Source of the DNA: Hydrogenophaga sp. BPS33
Lineage (GTDB): Bacteria > Pseudomonadota > Gammaproteobacteria > Burkholderiales > Burkholderiaceae_C
DNA length: 64,000 nt
Direction of reading: 5' to 3'
Assembly (NCBI RefSeq): GCF_009859475.1
Contig: NZ_CP044549.1
Location: forward strand, 5,146,001 to 5,210,000
How positions within the stretch are numbered: position 1 is the stretch's first letter; each line of letters begins with the position of its first letter. The notes under the pieces were generated by a model. The model made no database searches, was not told where the DNA came from, and saw nothing but the letters and a program-made list of their open reading frames with translations. Below are positions 24,126 through 37,881 of the stretch, piece by piece. The translations under genes were made by a program, and so were the position numbers.

Positions 24126-24913
24126 CCATCGCCGGATCGGAGTTCAAAGGCTGCCACGTGCTGATCACCGGCGCGGCCGGTGGCATCGGCCTGGCGCTGG
24201 CGCAGCAGTTGCTGGACGAAGGCGCGAACGTCACCGCGCTCGACGTGGACGCCCGTGGCCTGGAGGCTTTGCGAGCCGAACGCGGCGACATCGCACCCCG
24301 GCTGTTGACGCGCGTCGTCGACGTGAGCGATGCGAACGCGGTGAACGCCGCCGTCGAAGCCGCCGAACAAGACCTCGGCCCGATCGACCACCTTGCCTGC
24401 GTGGCCGGCGTGCTGCAGATGGGCCGCGTCACCGAATTGAGCGACGCGCAATGGTCGCGCACCATGGCCATCAACATGGGTGGCGTGTTCAACACCTGCC
24501 GCGCCGTGGCGCGCGGCATGACCGAGCGCCGTCGCGGCAGCATCGTCAACGTCAGCTCCAACGCGGCCACCGCGCCGCGCGCGGCCATGAGCGCCTATGC
24601 CGCGTCCAAGGCCGCGGTCACCCAGTTCAGCCGCTGTCTGGCACTGGAGCTGGCCGAGCACGGCGTGCGTTGCAACACGGTCTCGCCGGGTTCGACCGAC
24701 ACCGAAATGCAGCGCGCCATGTGGCGCCAGGGCTCCTCGCGCGAGACCGTGATCCAGGGCGATGCGAAGGCCTTCCGCCTGGGCATTCCGCTGCGCAAGA
24801 TCGCCACGCCCGAGGACATCGTCGAGTCCATCCTGTTCCTGCTCTCGGACCGCGCGGGCCACATCACGCTGCACGACCTGCGCGTGGATGGCGGCGCCAC
24901 GCTCGACCAGTGA
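24122..24913 (+). CDS. entA: 2,3-dihydro-2,3-dihydroxybenzoate dehydrogenase
   Basis: 263 residues, a short-chain dehydrogenase. The NAD-binding motif is TGAAGGIG near residue 18. The catalytic Ser is in NVSSNAA, and Tyr/Lys are in YAASK. The C-terminus [12 protein letters not shown] is the typical EntA ending. It oxidises the dihydrodiol to 2,3-dihydroxybenzoate. It overlaps entB by 4 nt (ATGA). Confidence 0.92.
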   Translation: MTIAGSEFKGCHVLITGAAGGIGLALAQQLLDEGANVTALDVDARGLEALRAERGDIAPRLLTRVVDVSDANAVNAAVEAAEQDLGPIDHLACVAGVLQMGRVTELSDAQWSRTMAINMGGVFNTCRAVARGMTERRRGSIVNVSSNAATAPRAAMSAYAASKAAVTQFSRCLALELAEHGVRCNTVSPGSTDTEMQRAMWRQGSSRETVIQGDAKAFRLGIPLRKIATPEDIVESILFLLSDRAGHITLHDLRVDGGATLDQ

Positions 24914-24933
24914 CACCGCCCGAGAACCACAAG

Positions 24934-26598
24934 ATGAATACCCCACCTCTGCTGCCCCTGCACCAGACCTGGCCCGACGATTTCGTGGCGCGCTACCGCG
25001 CCGCCGGCTACTGGCGCGGCGAAACCTTCCCCGCCTTCCTGCGCGAGCGCGCCGCGCGCCTCGGTGAGCGCACCGCCATCGTCGACATCGATCAGCGCTG
25101 GACCTACGCACAACTGCTCGAACGCGCCGAGACCATCGCCGCCGGCCTGCTCGCGCTCGGCCTGCAGCGCGGGGACCGCGTGGTGATCCAGATCGGCAAC
25201 GTGCCCGAGTTCTATGGCGTGGCCTTCGGCCTGTTCCTCGCCGGCCTGGTGCCGGTGTACGCGCTGCCCGCGCACCGCATCACCGAAATCGGCCACTTCG
25301 TGCGCAAGTCTCAGGCGGCGGGCTACATCGCACTGCAGCACTACGACAACTTCGACTACCGCACACTCGCGCGCGAGTTGCAGGCGCAAGAGCCGGCGCT
25401 GCGGCACGTGGTGATCGCGGGTGAAGACGCGGCCGAGTTCACGCCCTTGCACAGCTTCCAGCCCAACCCGGCGCTGCTGCCCACGGAGAACCCAGACCCG
25501 CAGTCGGTCGCCTTCCTGCAGATCTCCGGCGGCAGCACCGGCCTGTCCAAGCTGATCCCGCGCACGCACGACGACTACATCTACAGCTTTCGCGCGAGCA
25601 ATGAGATCTGCGGCATCACCGAAGACAGCCGCTACCTGATCGCGCTGCCCGCCGCGCACAACTTCCCCATGAGTTCGCCCGGCGCCATGGGTGTGCTCTA
25701 CGCCGGCGGCACCGTCGTTCTGTCGCGTTCGACGCTGCCCGAGAAGGCCTTCGAGCTGATCGAACGCGAGCGCGTCACCGACCTCGGCCTGGTGCCTCCG
25801 CTGGCCCTGCTGTGGGCGCAGGCCGCGCCGCAGACCGCGCGCAATCTCTCCAGCCTGCGCGTGCTGCAGGTGGGCGGCGCCAAGCTCACCACCGAAGCCG
25901 CGCGCCGCGTCATCGCCGGCTTCCGCTGCCAGTTGCAACAGGTGTTCGGCATGGCCGAAGGCCTGGTGAACTACACCCGGCTGGACGACGGCGAAGACAC
26001 GGTGCTCAACACCCAGGGCCGCCCCATCAGCCCCGACGACGAGGTGCTGGTGGTGGACGACCACGGCAACCCCGTTGCGCAGGGCCAGAGCGGCTACCTG
26101 CTCACGCGCGGCCCGTACACCATTCGCGGTTACCACAACGACGACACCGCCAACGCGCGCTCCTTCACCGACGACGGTTTCTACCGCACCGGCGACGTGG
26201 TGCAACGCTCGGCCCAGGGCTACCTCACGGTGCAGGGCCGTGCCACCGACCACATCAACCGCGCCGGCGAAAAGATCTCGGCCGAAGAAGTGGAAGACCA
26301 CCTGCTGGCGCATCCGCAGGTGTTCGACGTGGCCGTGGTCTCCATCCCCGACGACTTCCTGGGCGAGCGCATCTGCGCCTTCATCATTCCGCGCGGCGAG
26401 AAGCCCAAGCCGCCCGCGCTCAAGGGCTGGATGCGCGAACGTGGCCTGGCCGCGTTCAAGATCCCCGACCAGATCGTGTTCGTCGACGCCTTCGAGACCA
26501 CAGCCGTCGGCAAAACCAGCCGCAAGGAACTGCGCGCGCGCCTGCGCACCGAGTTCCTGCGCGAGCAATCCCAGAGCTCCAAGACCGCCACCCCATGA
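24934..26598 (+). CDS. entE: 2,3-dihydroxybenzoate-AMP ligase
   Basis: 554 residues, a standalone aryl-acid adenylation enzyme. ATP-binding core motif: [16 protein letters not shown]. The aryl-acid pocket begins with His242-Asn243 in HNFPMSSPG. Ser248 corresponds to the Ser that favours 2,3-dihydroxybenzoate (salicylate enzymes usually have Cys). The segment [14 protein letters not shown] has the matching Val. Other core motifs are YRTGDVV and [20 protein letters not shown]. It activates DHB and loads it on the aryl carrier protein, whose gene overlaps its stop by 4 nt. Confidence 0.92.
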   Translation: MNTPPLLPLHQTWPDDFVARYRAAGYWRGETFPAFLRERAARLGERTAIVDIDQRWTYAQLLERAETIAAGLLALGLQRGDRVVIQIGNVPEFYGVAFGLFLAGLVPVYALPAHRITEIGHFVRKSQAAGYIALQHYDNFDYRTLARELQAQEPALRHVVIAGEDAAEFTPLHSFQPNPALLPTENPDPQSVAFLQISGGSTGLSKLIPRTHDDYIYSFRASNEICGITEDSRYLIALPAAHNFPMSSPGAMGVLYAGGTVVLSRSTLPEKAFELIERERVTDLGLVPPLALLWAQAAPQTARNLSSLRVLQVGGAKLTTEAARRVIAGFRCQLQQVFGMAEGLVNYTRLDDGEDTVLNTQGRPISPDDEVLVVDDHGNPVAQGQSGYLLTRGPYTIRGYHNDDTANARSFTDDGFYRTGDVVQRSAQGYLTVQGRATDHINRAGEKISAEEVEDHLLAHPQVFDVAVVSIPDDFLGERICAFIIPRGEKPKPPALKGWMRERGLAAFKIPDQIVFVDAFETTAVGKTSRKELRARLRTEFLREQSQSSKTATP

Positions 26599-26849
26599 GT
26601 ACCCACCCCACCACCCCCTTCACCCTGGAGCGCATGCGCGCCGACGTGGCGCGCGTGATCGGCGAGCCCGCCGAGGACATCGGCCTGGACGACAACCTGA
26701 TGGACTGGGGCCTGGACTCCATGCGCCTGCTCAGCCTGGTGATCGACTGGAACCAGGCCGGCCTCGCGCTGGACATCTCCGAACTGGGGCAGCACACCTC
26801 GCTCAACGGCTGGTGGACGCTGGTCCAGAAGCGCCAAGGCCAAGCCTGA
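26595..26849 (+). CDS. Free-standing aryl carrier protein (ArCP)
   Basis: 84 residues, a phosphopantetheine carrier domain. The 4'-phosphopantetheine site is Ser42 in WGLDSMRLL. The sequence from [18 protein letters not shown] to NGWWTLV covers one complete carrier fold. It corresponds to the C-terminal ArCP of EntB/DhbB, here a separate gene between entE (4-nt overlap) and the NRPS gene (4 nt gap). It should hold DHB as a thioester and present it to the NRPS condensation domain. Confidence 0.9.
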   Translation: MSTHPTTPFTLERMRADVARVIGEPAEDIGLDDNLMDWGLDSMRLLSLVIDWNQAGLALDISELGQHTSLNGWWTLVQKRQGQA

Positions 26850-26853
26850 CCCC

Positions 26854-30816
<3,963 letters not shown>

Positions 30817-30828
30817 CGCGCCGAGATG

Positions 30829-32019
30829 TCAAGCTGGCCCCAGCCACCGCTGCACCAGGCGCACGAAGAAGCTCGCGCCCAATGGCAGCAGGTCGTCGTT
30901 GAAGTCGTAGCTCGTGTTGTGCACCACGCACGGCCCTGCGCCGTGGCCCAGGTCGCGGTGGTCGCCGTCGCCATTGCCGATGAAGGCATAACAACCCGGC
31001 ACCTGCTCCAGCATGAACGCGAAGTCTTCGGCCGCCATGATGGGCGTCTGCACCACCACCTGCGAAGGCGGCAACATCTCGCCCAGCACCTCGCGCACAA
31101 AAGCGGTCTCGGCCTCGTGGTTGATGGTGGAAGGGTAGTTGCGCTGGAACACGAAATCGTGCTCGGCGCCGAACATGGCGCAGGCGTGCGCCACGATCTC
31201 GCCCATGCGGCGTTCGATCAGGTCCAGCGTCTCGGCGGTGTACGCACGCACCGAACCCTGGATCGTGCAGGTGTCGGGAATCACGTTGGGCACCTCGCCC
31301 GCGTGGACCATGGTGATGGACACCACCGCCGTCTCCAGCGGCTTCTTGCTGCGCGTCACGATGGTCTGCAAGGCCGGCAGGATCTGGCTGGCCACGGCGA
31401 TCGGGTCGACCGACAAATGCGGGAACGCGGCGTGGCCGCCCTTGCCGCGCACCGTGATGCGGAACTCGTTGTTCGAGGCCAGCACCGGCCCGGGCGAAGC
31501 GGCGATGGAGCCCACCGGAATGCCCGGCATGTTGTGCATGCCGAACACCGCGTCCATCGGAAAGCGTTCGAACAGGCCGTCGCGCATCATCTCGCGCGCG
31601 CCGCCGCCGTGCTCTTCGGCGGGCTGGAAGATCAGGTAGACCGTGCCGTCGAAGTCGCGCTGCTGCGCCAGGTACTGGGCCGCGCCCAGCAGCATCGTGG
31701 TGTGGCCATCGTGGCCGCAGGCGTGCATCTTGCCGGCGTGCCGGCTGGCGTGCGCGAACTGGTTGGACTCCTGCATGGGCAGGGCGTCCATGTCGGCGCG
31801 CAGGCCGATGGCGCGCTTCGAACTGCCTTGCTGAAGGATACCCACCACGCCCGTGCGCCCGAAACCGCGGTGGATCGGGATGCCCCACTGCGTCAGCAGA
31901 TCGGCCACCAGGTCCGAGGTGCGGGTTTCCTCGAACGCCAGTTCGGGATGGGCGTGGATGTCGCGCCGCACCGTCCGCAGGTAGGCGGACTGGGTCACGA
32001 TGTCATCGATGAGCTTCAT
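30829..32019 (-). CDS. M20-family amidohydrolase (hippurate hydrolase-like)
   Basis: 396 residues of the M20D peptidase family. Metal and catalytic motifs: MHACGHDGH near residue 95 and FQPAEEHGGG near 130. The dimerisation domain contains RGKGGHAAFPH, and the C-terminal metal ligand region is AAEDFAFMLEQVPG. These enzymes hydrolyse N-acyl amino acids such as hippurate or aminoacyl conjugates in the cytoplasm. It converges on the NRPS gene with a 12-nt gap and is not part of the siderophore transcription unit. Confidence 0.88.
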   Translation of the reverse strand: MKLIDDIVTQSAYLRTVRRDIHAHPELAFEETRTSDLVADLLTQWGIPIHRGFGRTGVVGILQQGSSKRAIGLRADMDALPMQESNQFAHASRHAGKMHACGHDGHTTMLLGAAQYLAQQRDFDGTVYLIFQPAEEHGGGAREMMRDGLFERFPMDAVFGMHNMPGIPVGSIAASPGPVLASNNEFRITVRGKGGHAAFPHLSVDPIAVASQILPALQTIVTRSKKPLETAVVSITMVHAGEVPNVIPDTCTIQGSVRAYTAETLDLIERRMGEIVAHACAMFGAEHDFVFQRNYPSTINHEAETAFVREVLGEMLPPSQVVVQTPIMAAEDFAFMLEQVPGCYAFIGNGDGDHRDLGHGAGPCVVHNTSYDFNDDLLPLGASFFVRLVQRWLGPA

Positions 32020-32125
32020 GGGAGATTCATTCGGTTTGCGTTTTTCGCCGTGCCAAGGAACGTGAAGGGCTGGACAAGGGCCAGTCTAGCGACAAGTTTT
32101 TTGATGTGAACAGGAAGGTCTTTTC

Positions 32126-32650
32126 ATGCGACTGAAATACCCAAGCACCCTCGCCGCAGCCCTCGTCGGCCTGCCACCACTGGGCCTGGCCGCGGGCCTG
32201 GACGTGCAGATCCAGCTGCCACGGCTCAACGTCTCCGAGTACCACAGGCCCTACGTCGCCGCCTGGATCGAGCACGCCAGCGGCGAAGTCGGGGCCAACC
32301 TGGTGGTGTGGCACGACCAGAACATGGGCATCGAGGAAGGCGGCAAATGGCTGCGCGAATTGCGCCAATGGTGGCGGCGCAGCGGCCGCGAGATGCGCAT
32401 GCCGGCAGACGGTGTGAGCGGCGCGACCCGCCCGCCGGGCAGCCACCGGTTGCAGTTCAGCGAAGGCAAAGCGCCTCTGCCCCAGCAGCTCAAGCCCGGC
32501 AGCTACCGGCTGGTGGTGGAAGCGGCGCGCGAACAGGGCGAGCGCGAAGTGGTGCAACTGCCGTTCGAATGGCCACCGGGCAAGGCCTCGCAGGCGACGT
32601 CGCGCGGCATCACGGAGCTGGGCGAGGTCACGCTGGAGCTGAAACCGTAG
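32126..32650 (+). CDS. DUF2271 family periplasmic protein
   Basis: 174 residues with a signal peptide (STLAAALVGLPPLGLAAG). The mature part is a single beta-rich domain with YVAAWIEHASGEVGANLVVW, GKWLRELRQWWRRSGR and LKPGSYRLVVEAAREQGE, which fits DUF2271. In related genomes this family clusters with PepSY and flavin-transfer proteins and may serve a redox complex. Here it stands alone, divergent from the M20 gene and converging on the SpmAB-like gene. An AGGAAGG site precedes the ATG. Confidence 0.75.
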   Translation: MRLKYPSTLAAALVGLPPLGLAAGLDVQIQLPRLNVSEYHRPYVAAWIEHASGEVGANLVVWHDQNMGIEEGGKWLRELRQWWRRSGREMRMPADGVSGATRPPGSHRLQFSEGKAPLPQQLKPGSYRLVVEAAREQGEREVVQLPFEWPPGKASQATSRGITELGEVTLELKP

Positions 32651-32653
32651 GCT

Positions 32654-33907
32654 TCACCGGAACATCGCGTACCCCACCCCGATCGCCGCCGCCAGCCCCA
32701 CCACGTCGGCGAACAGCGCGCACGCCAATGCGTGCCGCGCTTGCTTCACGCCGACGCTGCCGAAGTACACCGCGAGCACATAGAACGTGGTCTCGGTCGA
32801 GCCCTGCACGATGGCGGCCAGCCGTCCGGCAAACGAATCCACGCCATGGGTCTGCATGACGTCGATCATCAAACCACGCGCGCCGGAGCCCGAGAGGATC
32901 TTCATCAGACCCACGGGCAGCGCCGGCAGGAAGTCGGTGTTCCAGCCCATCGCCGCCACGGCCGCGCCAATACCCGCCATCAGGAAATCCATGCAGCCCG
33001 CCGCGCGGAACACGCCGATGGCGATCAGGATGGCGATGAGGTAGGGCACGATCTGCACCGCCACGGCAAAGCCTTCCTTCGCGCCGTCGATGAAGGCGTC
33101 GTACACGTTCACGCGCCGCCACGCACCCGCGATCAGAAACAGCGCCACCACGCCGAGGATCACGCCCGCACCGGTCGCCCCCGCAATGCGCGCGGCTTGC
33201 TCGGCGGGCAGGCCGGCCAATGCCGTCACCGCCCAGGCCAGCAAGCCGCCAGCGAGCAGCACCGGCAGCAGGAAACGCGGGCGCCACAGCGGCAGGCGCT
33301 GGCACACCGCCACGGCCAGCACACCCGCCAGCAGCGAGATGAAGGTGACCAGCAGCACCGGCAGAAAGATGTCGGCCGCATTGAAGCCCGCGCCCAGGCC
33401 CTGCTTGAGCGCGATGCTCTGGCGGATGGCGATCACCGAGGTCGGGATCAAGGTGAGGCCCGCGGTGTTCATCACCACGAACATGATCTGCGCGTTGCTC
33501 GCCGCGCCCGCCTTCTCGGTGTTGAGGGTCTGCAGCTCGCGCATGGCGGTGAGGCCCAGCGGCGTGGCCGCGTTGTCCAGCCCGAGCAGGTTGGCCGAGA
33601 TGTTCATGGTCATCGCGCCCTGCGCCGGGTGGCCCTGGGGCACACCCGGGAACAGGCGCCGCAGCAAGGGACCGGCAACGCGCGCGAGCAGTTCGATCAT
33701 GCCGGCGCGCTCGCCCACCTTCATGAGACCGAGCCACAGCGCCATCACGCCTGCCAGGCCCAGCGAGATCTCGAAGCCCGAGCGCGCACCGTCGAACATG
33801 GCCGACAACAGCGCCTGCGGCAGGCTGTCCTCGCCCAGCACCCAGCGCACCAGCGCGGTGGCAAACGCCACAGTGAACAAACCGATCCAGACCCAGTTCA
33901 ACGCCAT
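32654..33907 (-). CDS. SpmA-SpmB-like fused nucleoside-recognition membrane protein
   Basis: 417 residues from the ATG at 33907 (MALNWVWIGLF). Two Gate/nucleoside-recognition halves are joined in one chain. The first has NISANLLGLDNAATPLGL, the SpmA hallmark. The second has VQGSTETTFYVLAVYFGSVG, the SpmB hallmark. About 10-12 membrane segments are predicted. In spore formers SpmA and SpmB are separate; in proteobacteria the fusion is widespread with no known substrate, so a transport role is only inferred. Confidence 0.83.
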   Translation of the reverse strand: MALNWVWIGLFTVAFATALVRWVLGEDSLPQALLSAMFDGARSGFEISLGLAGVMALWLGLMKVGERAGMIELLARVAGPLLRRLFPGVPQGHPAQGAMTMNISANLLGLDNAATPLGLTAMRELQTLNTEKAGAASNAQIMFVVMNTAGLTLIPTSVIAIRQSIALKQGLGAGFNAADIFLPVLLVTFISLLAGVLAVAVCQRLPLWRPRFLLPVLLAGGLLAWAVTALAGLPAEQAARIAGATGAGVILGVVALFLIAGAWRRVNVYDAFIDGAKEGFAVAVQIVPYLIAILIAIGVFRAAGCMDFLMAGIGAAVAAMGWNTDFLPALPVGLMKILSGSGARGLMIDVMQTHGVDSFAGRLAAIVQGSTETTFYVLAVYFGSVGVKQARHALACALFADVVGLAAAIGVGYAMFR

Positions 33908-34044
33908 GGAGAGCGATGGTAGCGGTTGACCGCCCATCGGCGCGCCCTGCACCGGGTGTCGAAAGCGCGCCGCCCGGATCGTCGTCAGGGTGGCAGCGGG
34001 TGGACACCACCCGGCCTCATCCACATTCCCTTCAGGAGATCCTC

Positions 34045-34476
34045 ATGCCCGCCCAACTCTGTGCCTACCTGTCCTACAACGGCAACTGCGCCGAAGCCAT
34101 GCAGTTCTATGCGAAGGTGCTCAACGCCAAACTGGAAGCCTTGATCACCTACGACCAGATGCCCGGTGACGAACCCGTACCGCCCGGCATGGGCAACAAG
34201 GTCATGCACGCCTACCTGGTGCACCCCGACTTCGCGCTCATGGCCGGTGACGCCATGCCCGACACGCCGTTCGACGGCATCAAGGGCGCGATGATGGCCT
34301 TGACCTATCCCGACGTCGCACAGGCCGAGCGCGTGTTCAAGGCCCTGTCCGAGGGCGGCAAGGTGAGCATGCCGATGGAAGAAACCTTCTGGGCCAAGAC
34401 CTTCGGCATGGTCACCGACCGCTTCGGCACACCCTGGGCGGTCAACGGCGGACCCAAGGACATGCCCAAGGGCTAA
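34045..34476 (+). CDS. VOC/PhnB-like glyoxalase-fold protein
   Basis: 143 residues with a strong AGGAGA ribosome site 8 nt before the ATG. The fold is PhnB/3-demethylubiquinone methyltransferase-like VOC: YLSYNGNCAEAMQFYAKVLNA at the N-terminus, then AYLVHPDFALMAGD, and FWAKTFGMVTDRFGTPWAVNG at the C-terminus. No catalytic function has been established for most such proteins. Its 3' end overlaps the convergent lipoprotein gene by 4 nt. Confidence 0.85.
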   Translation: MPAQLCAYLSYNGNCAEAMQFYAKVLNAKLEALITYDQMPGDEPVPPGMGNKVMHAYLVHPDFALMAGDAMPDTPFDGIKGAMMALTYPDVAQAERVFKALSEGGKVSMPMEETFWAKTFGMVTDRFGTPWAVNGGPKDMPKG

Positions 34477-34934
34477 AGCTGGCCTTCGGTCAGCGTGTCG
34501 AGCTGGAAGCGGCCGCTGCGGTCCCACAGCCAGGTGTCGACGTACTGCACCCGGCCCAGGCCAGGCGGTGACGGAAACGGCGCGGCCGCGCGCACCAGGC
34601 GCTCGATCTCCACCATGACCTCGGGTGCGTGGCTCGGCCCGCGCAACCAGCGCGTGGAGCCCACGCGCCCGCCCAGGTGGATCTCCACCTCGAGCACGCC
34701 GATGGCATACAGCATCGGCGGCAGCTGGCCCCGGTAGATGCGATCGGGGTACTTGAGGTAGACGTGGGAGGCGGCCTCGCGCCGGTAGGCGGGGCTTGCG
34801 GGGGCCTGGCCCGGCAGGGGTGCGCCTATCGGTCCGATGGAGCAACCTGCGGCGAGAGCGGAAGCCGCAGAAGCAGCGGCCAGGGCCATGAAGTGGCGGC
34901 GGTCGTCGTGTGAGGCGGGGTGTCGTGAATGCAT
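34473..34934 (-). CDS. Lipoprotein with a TonB C-terminal-like domain
   Basis: 153 residues from the ATG at 34934 (MHSRHPASHDDRRHFM). The leader has a twin-Arg followed by a hydrophobic stretch and a lipobox-like AAGC, so a lipidated periplasmic protein is likely. The mature part (VYLKYPDRIYRGQLPP, VLEVEIHLGGRVGS, VRAAAPFPSPP) resembles the strand-helix layout of the TonB C-terminal fold. It lacks the Pro-rich spacer and N-terminal membrane anchor of true TonB. No exbB/exbD genes lie nearby. It is 60 nt downstream of fbpB on the same strand. Confidence 0.6.
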   Translation of the reverse strand: MHSRHPASHDDRRHFMALAAASAASALAAGCSIGPIGAPLPGQAPASPAYRREAASHVYLKYPDRIYRGQLPPMLYAIGVLEVEIHLGGRVGSTRWLRGPSHAPEVMVEIERLVRAAAPFPSPPGLGRVQYVDTWLWDRSGRFQLDTLTEGQL

Positions 34935-34994
34935 CGCGGCATTAAAGCAGTGCGCCACGCCGGGCACAAGCGCGGCAACAAGCACTTACGGACG

Positions 34995-36602
34995 TCAGCG
35001 CTGCCGCAAGGCCCGGCTGAGCAGAATCACCGGCACGAGGCCTACCAGCACCAGCGTCAACGCGGGCAAGGCCGCCTCGCCCAGGCGCTCGTCGCGCGCC
35101 AGCTGGTAGGCCACCACCGCCAGGGTGTCGCTGTTGAACGGACGCAGCACCAGGGTGGCGGGCAATTCCTTCATCACGTCCACGAACACCAGCAGCAAGG
35201 CAGCGGCGGTGGACCGTTTCAACAAGGGCCAGTGCACACGCGCGACCAGGCCCAGACCGGTCGCGCCCAGCATGCGCGCCGAATCGTCCAGGCTGGCTGG
35301 CACGCGGGCATAACCACTCTGCATCGACTGCAAGGCCACGGCGGTGAAGCGCACCAGGTAGGCCCAGACAATGCCCAGCGCCGTGGCCGTCACCCAGTAG
35401 CCCACGCTCGACTCGGGGTGCACCGACTGCACCCAGCCCACGGGCAAGAGAATGCCCACCACGATCACCGCCCCCGGCACGGCATAACCCAGGCTGGTGA
35501 GTTGTGCCACGCCCCGTGTGACACGGCCCGGGCGCGTGCGCACCGCAAATGCCAGCACGAGTGCGATGGCCGTGGCCATCGCAGCGGCCAGGCCGGCCAG
35601 CCAGATGCTGTTGCGCGCCCATTGCAGGAACGCGGTCCAGGGCAGCTCGTCCCAGCCACCAACCAGGGGGCGCAGCATGAACAGGACCGGCAACACGAAA
35701 CCGAAGGCGATCGGCAAGGCGCACACCAGGATGGCCGCTGCCGCGCGGCCCGCGCGCAGGCGCGTGGGCAAGGCTTCGGCGCTGTTGGCCCGCTGGCCAC
35801 GCAAGGTCGAAAAGCGCATGCGGCGCTGTGCGCGGTGTTCGAGCCAGAGCAGCAGCGACACCGTGGCCAGCAGGATCGTCGCCAGTTGGGCCGCTGCCAT
35901 GCGGTTGTCCATCGACAGCCAAGCTTTGTACACGCCCGCGGTGAAGGTCTGAATGCCGAAATAGCTGGACACCCCGAAGTCGGCGAGCGTCTCCATGAGC
36001 GCCAGTGCCACACCCGCCGCCACGGCTGGGCGCGCCAGCGGCAATGCGATCTCGCGGATGCGCCGCGCCAACGGGGCACCGAGCAGGCGCGCCGCCTCCA
36101 TCAGTTGGCCGGCACGTTCGGTCAGCGCCGTGCGGGCGAGCAGATACACATAGGGATAGAGCGAGAACGTGAACACCCAGACCGCGCCAGGCGTGTTGCG
36201 CACCTCCGGAAACACGCGGCCGGTGAGGCCGAAGGTCTCGCGCAGCCCCACCTGCAGCGGCCCACTGAACTGCAGGAAGTCGGTGTAGGCGTAGGCCACC
36301 ACATAGGCCGGCATGGCCAGCGGCAGCAGCAGCGCCCATTCGAAGAAGCGGCGGCCGGGAAAGTCGAACAGCGTGACCGCGCTCGCCGTGCCCATGCCCA
36401 CCACCGACACGCCCAGCGCCACACTCACGCACAGCACCAGCGTGGTGAGCGTGTAGTCGGGCAGCACGGTTTGCGCCATCTGCGCGAGCACGTCCTGCGC
36501 CACCGCGTCGAACTGGAACCACGACGCGCCCAGCGACAGCACCGGCAGCGTGAGCAGCAGGGCAAGCAGGATCAAGAGGGCCGGAGCCAGCCAAGGTCGC
36601 AT
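34995..36602 (-). CDS. fbpB: FbpB-like ferric iron ABC permease
   Basis: 535 residues from the ATG at 36602 (MRPWLAPALLILL); a TTG two codons upstream is a weaker start. It is a fused double permease of about twelve membrane segments with two EAA-like motifs (EAARLLGAPLARRIREIALPLARPA in the first half; DSARMLGATGLGLVARVHWPLLKRS-like in the second). This is the ferric iron FbpB/SfuB/AfuB type. It is divergent from fbpC, 96 nt away. No fbpA (binding protein) gene is present on either side. Confidence 0.85.
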   Translation of the reverse strand: MRPWLAPALLILLALLLTLPVLSLGASWFQFDAVAQDVLAQMAQTVLPDYTLTTLVLCVSVALGVSVVGMGTASAVTLFDFPGRRFFEWALLLPLAMPAYVVAYAYTDFLQFSGPLQVGLRETFGLTGRVFPEVRNTPGAVWVFTFSLYPYVYLLARTALTERAGQLMEAARLLGAPLARRIREIALPLARPAVAAGVALALMETLADFGVSSYFGIQTFTAGVYKAWLSMDNRMAAAQLATILLATVSLLLWLEHRAQRRMRFSTLRGQRANSAEALPTRLRAGRAAAAILVCALPIAFGFVLPVLFMLRPLVGGWDELPWTAFLQWARNSIWLAGLAAAMATAIALVLAFAVRTRPGRVTRGVAQLTSLGYAVPGAVIVVGILLPVGWVQSVHPESSVGYWVTATALGIVWAYLVRFTAVALQSMQSGYARVPASLDDSARMLGATGLGLVARVHWPLLKRSTAAALLLVFVDVMKELPATLVLRPFNSDTLAVVAYQLARDERLGEAALPALTLVLVGLVPVILLSRALRQR

Positions 36603-36671
36603 GGGCAAGGGTTTCGGGAGCTGGGGCGCGGAGCCTGTTCAGGGTCCAGACCCACGTCAATACAAATGAGA

Positions 36672-36689
36672 ATTGTAGACATCTACAAT
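36672..36689. promoter_or_regulatory. Perfect palindrome in the fbpB/fbpC divergent promoter
   Basis: ATTGTAGA-CA-TCTACAAT is an 18-bp perfect palindrome. Each arm holds TACAAT, which could be the -10 box of one of the two divergent genes, so a bound repressor would block both. A Fur-like half-site, AATGAGAAT, overlaps its left side (36665-36673). Fur or another metal regulator is possible; the overall Fur match is weak (about 10 of 19). Confidence 0.55.
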
Positions 36690-36698
36690 CGAGCGACT

Positions 36699-37817
36699 AT
36701 GTTCCTGCAAGTCTCTCAGCTCAGCGTGCGGTATGCCGGCCTCTCGCACGCGGCGGTCGACGGCGTGTCGCTGGGGCTGCGCGCGGGTGACATCGGTGTG
36801 CTGATCGGCCCGTCGGGTTGCGGCAAGACCACCTTGCTGCGTGCGGTGGCGGGTCTGGAGCGTGCCAGTGGTGGCAGCATCCAACTCGATGGCGAGACCG
36901 TGAGCCAGGAGCGCTTTCACATGCCGGCCGAGCAGCGCCGCATCGGCATGGTGTTCCAGGACTACGCGCTCTTTCCGCACCTGGACGTGGGCCGCAACAT
37001 CGCCTTTGGCATCCACCGCCTGCCGCACGCCGAGCGCGATGCGCGCGTGGCCGAGGTGCTGGCCCTGGTCGGACTCGCGGGCATGCAGTCGCGCTTCCCG
37101 CACGAACTCTCCGGCGGGCAGCAGCAACGCGTGGCATTGGCCCGTGCGCTGGCGCCGCGACCGCGGCTGCTGTTGCTGGACGAGCCCTTCTCCAATCTCG
37201 ACGTCGACCTGCGCGAGCGATTGGCGCACGAAGTGCGCGGCATCCTGAAAGCCGCGGGTGCAACGGCGCTGTTCGTCACGCACGACCAGCTGGAAGCTTT
37301 TGCCATCGGCGATGTGATCGGCGTGATGCACGAAGGCCATCTGCACCAGTGGGAAGACGCCTACGCGCTGTACCACCGCCCGGCCACGCGCTTCGTGGCC
37401 GAGTTCATCGGCCATGGTGTTTTCGCGCCGGCGCAGATCCACCTGGATGGCGAATACGGCGTGACGGTGCAGACCCCGCTGGGCGTGCTGCGCGACGTGG
37501 AGGAATGTCCGTTGCCCACGGCCTACGAGGCGGGCCTGTGCGACGTGCTGCTGCGCGCCGACGACATCGTGCACGACGACAACGCACCGGTAAAAGCGCA
37601 GATCGTGCGCAAGGCATTTCGCGGTTCGGAGTTTCTCTACACCTTGCGCCTGGCCAGTGGAGAAGTGCTGATGACCCATGTGCCCTCGCACCACAACCAC
37701 GCGGTGGGCGAGTGGATCGGCATCCGCGCCGAAGTCGACCACGTGGTGACCTTCGAGCGCGGCGCGGGCGCAAGCGCCCCGCCCGCGCCCGGTGTGGCCA
37801 GGGCACCCTCCTTCTGA
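36699..37817 (+). CDS. fbpC: FbpC-like ferric iron ABC transporter ATPase
   Basis: 372 residues. Walker A is GPSGCGKT at 37-44, the Q-loop is [12 protein letters not shown], the signature is [15 protein letters not shown], and Walker B is [14 protein letters not shown]-terminal TOBE-like regulatory region begins near residue 240 ([12 protein letters not shown]). This is the FbpC/CysA/PotA-like subfamily, and the divergent FbpB permease is its likely partner. The ATG lies very close to a candidate -10 box, so the leader may be very short. Confidence 0.86.
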   Translation: MFLQVSQLSVRYAGLSHAAVDGVSLGLRAGDIGVLIGPSGCGKTTLLRAVAGLERASGGSIQLDGETVSQERFHMPAEQRRIGMVFQDYALFPHLDVGRNIAFGIHRLPHAERDARVAEVLALVGLAGMQSRFPHELSGGQQQRVALARALAPRPRLLLLDEPFSNLDVDLRERLAHEVRGILKAAGATALFVTHDQLEAFAIGDVIGVMHEGHLHQWEDAYALYHRPATRFVAEFIGHGVFAPAQIHLDGEYGVTVQTPLGVLRDVEECPLPTAYEAGLCDVLLRADDIVHDDNAPVKAQIVRKAFRGSEFLYTLRLASGEVLMTHVPSHHNHAVGEWIGIRAEVDHVVTFERGAGASAPPAPGVARAPSF

Positions 37818-37881
37818 GGGGAAGCCCGCTCCCGATCCCGCTCCCGCATTCCGCCGTCAGGCCGGGCTGAGCAGCGCAGGG

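Noticed and set aside
34929..36698. In-frame upstream extension of fbpC (to 962 codons)
   Set aside because: The extension is antisense to the fbpB permease and crosses the divergent promoter. The ATPase begins properly at 36699.
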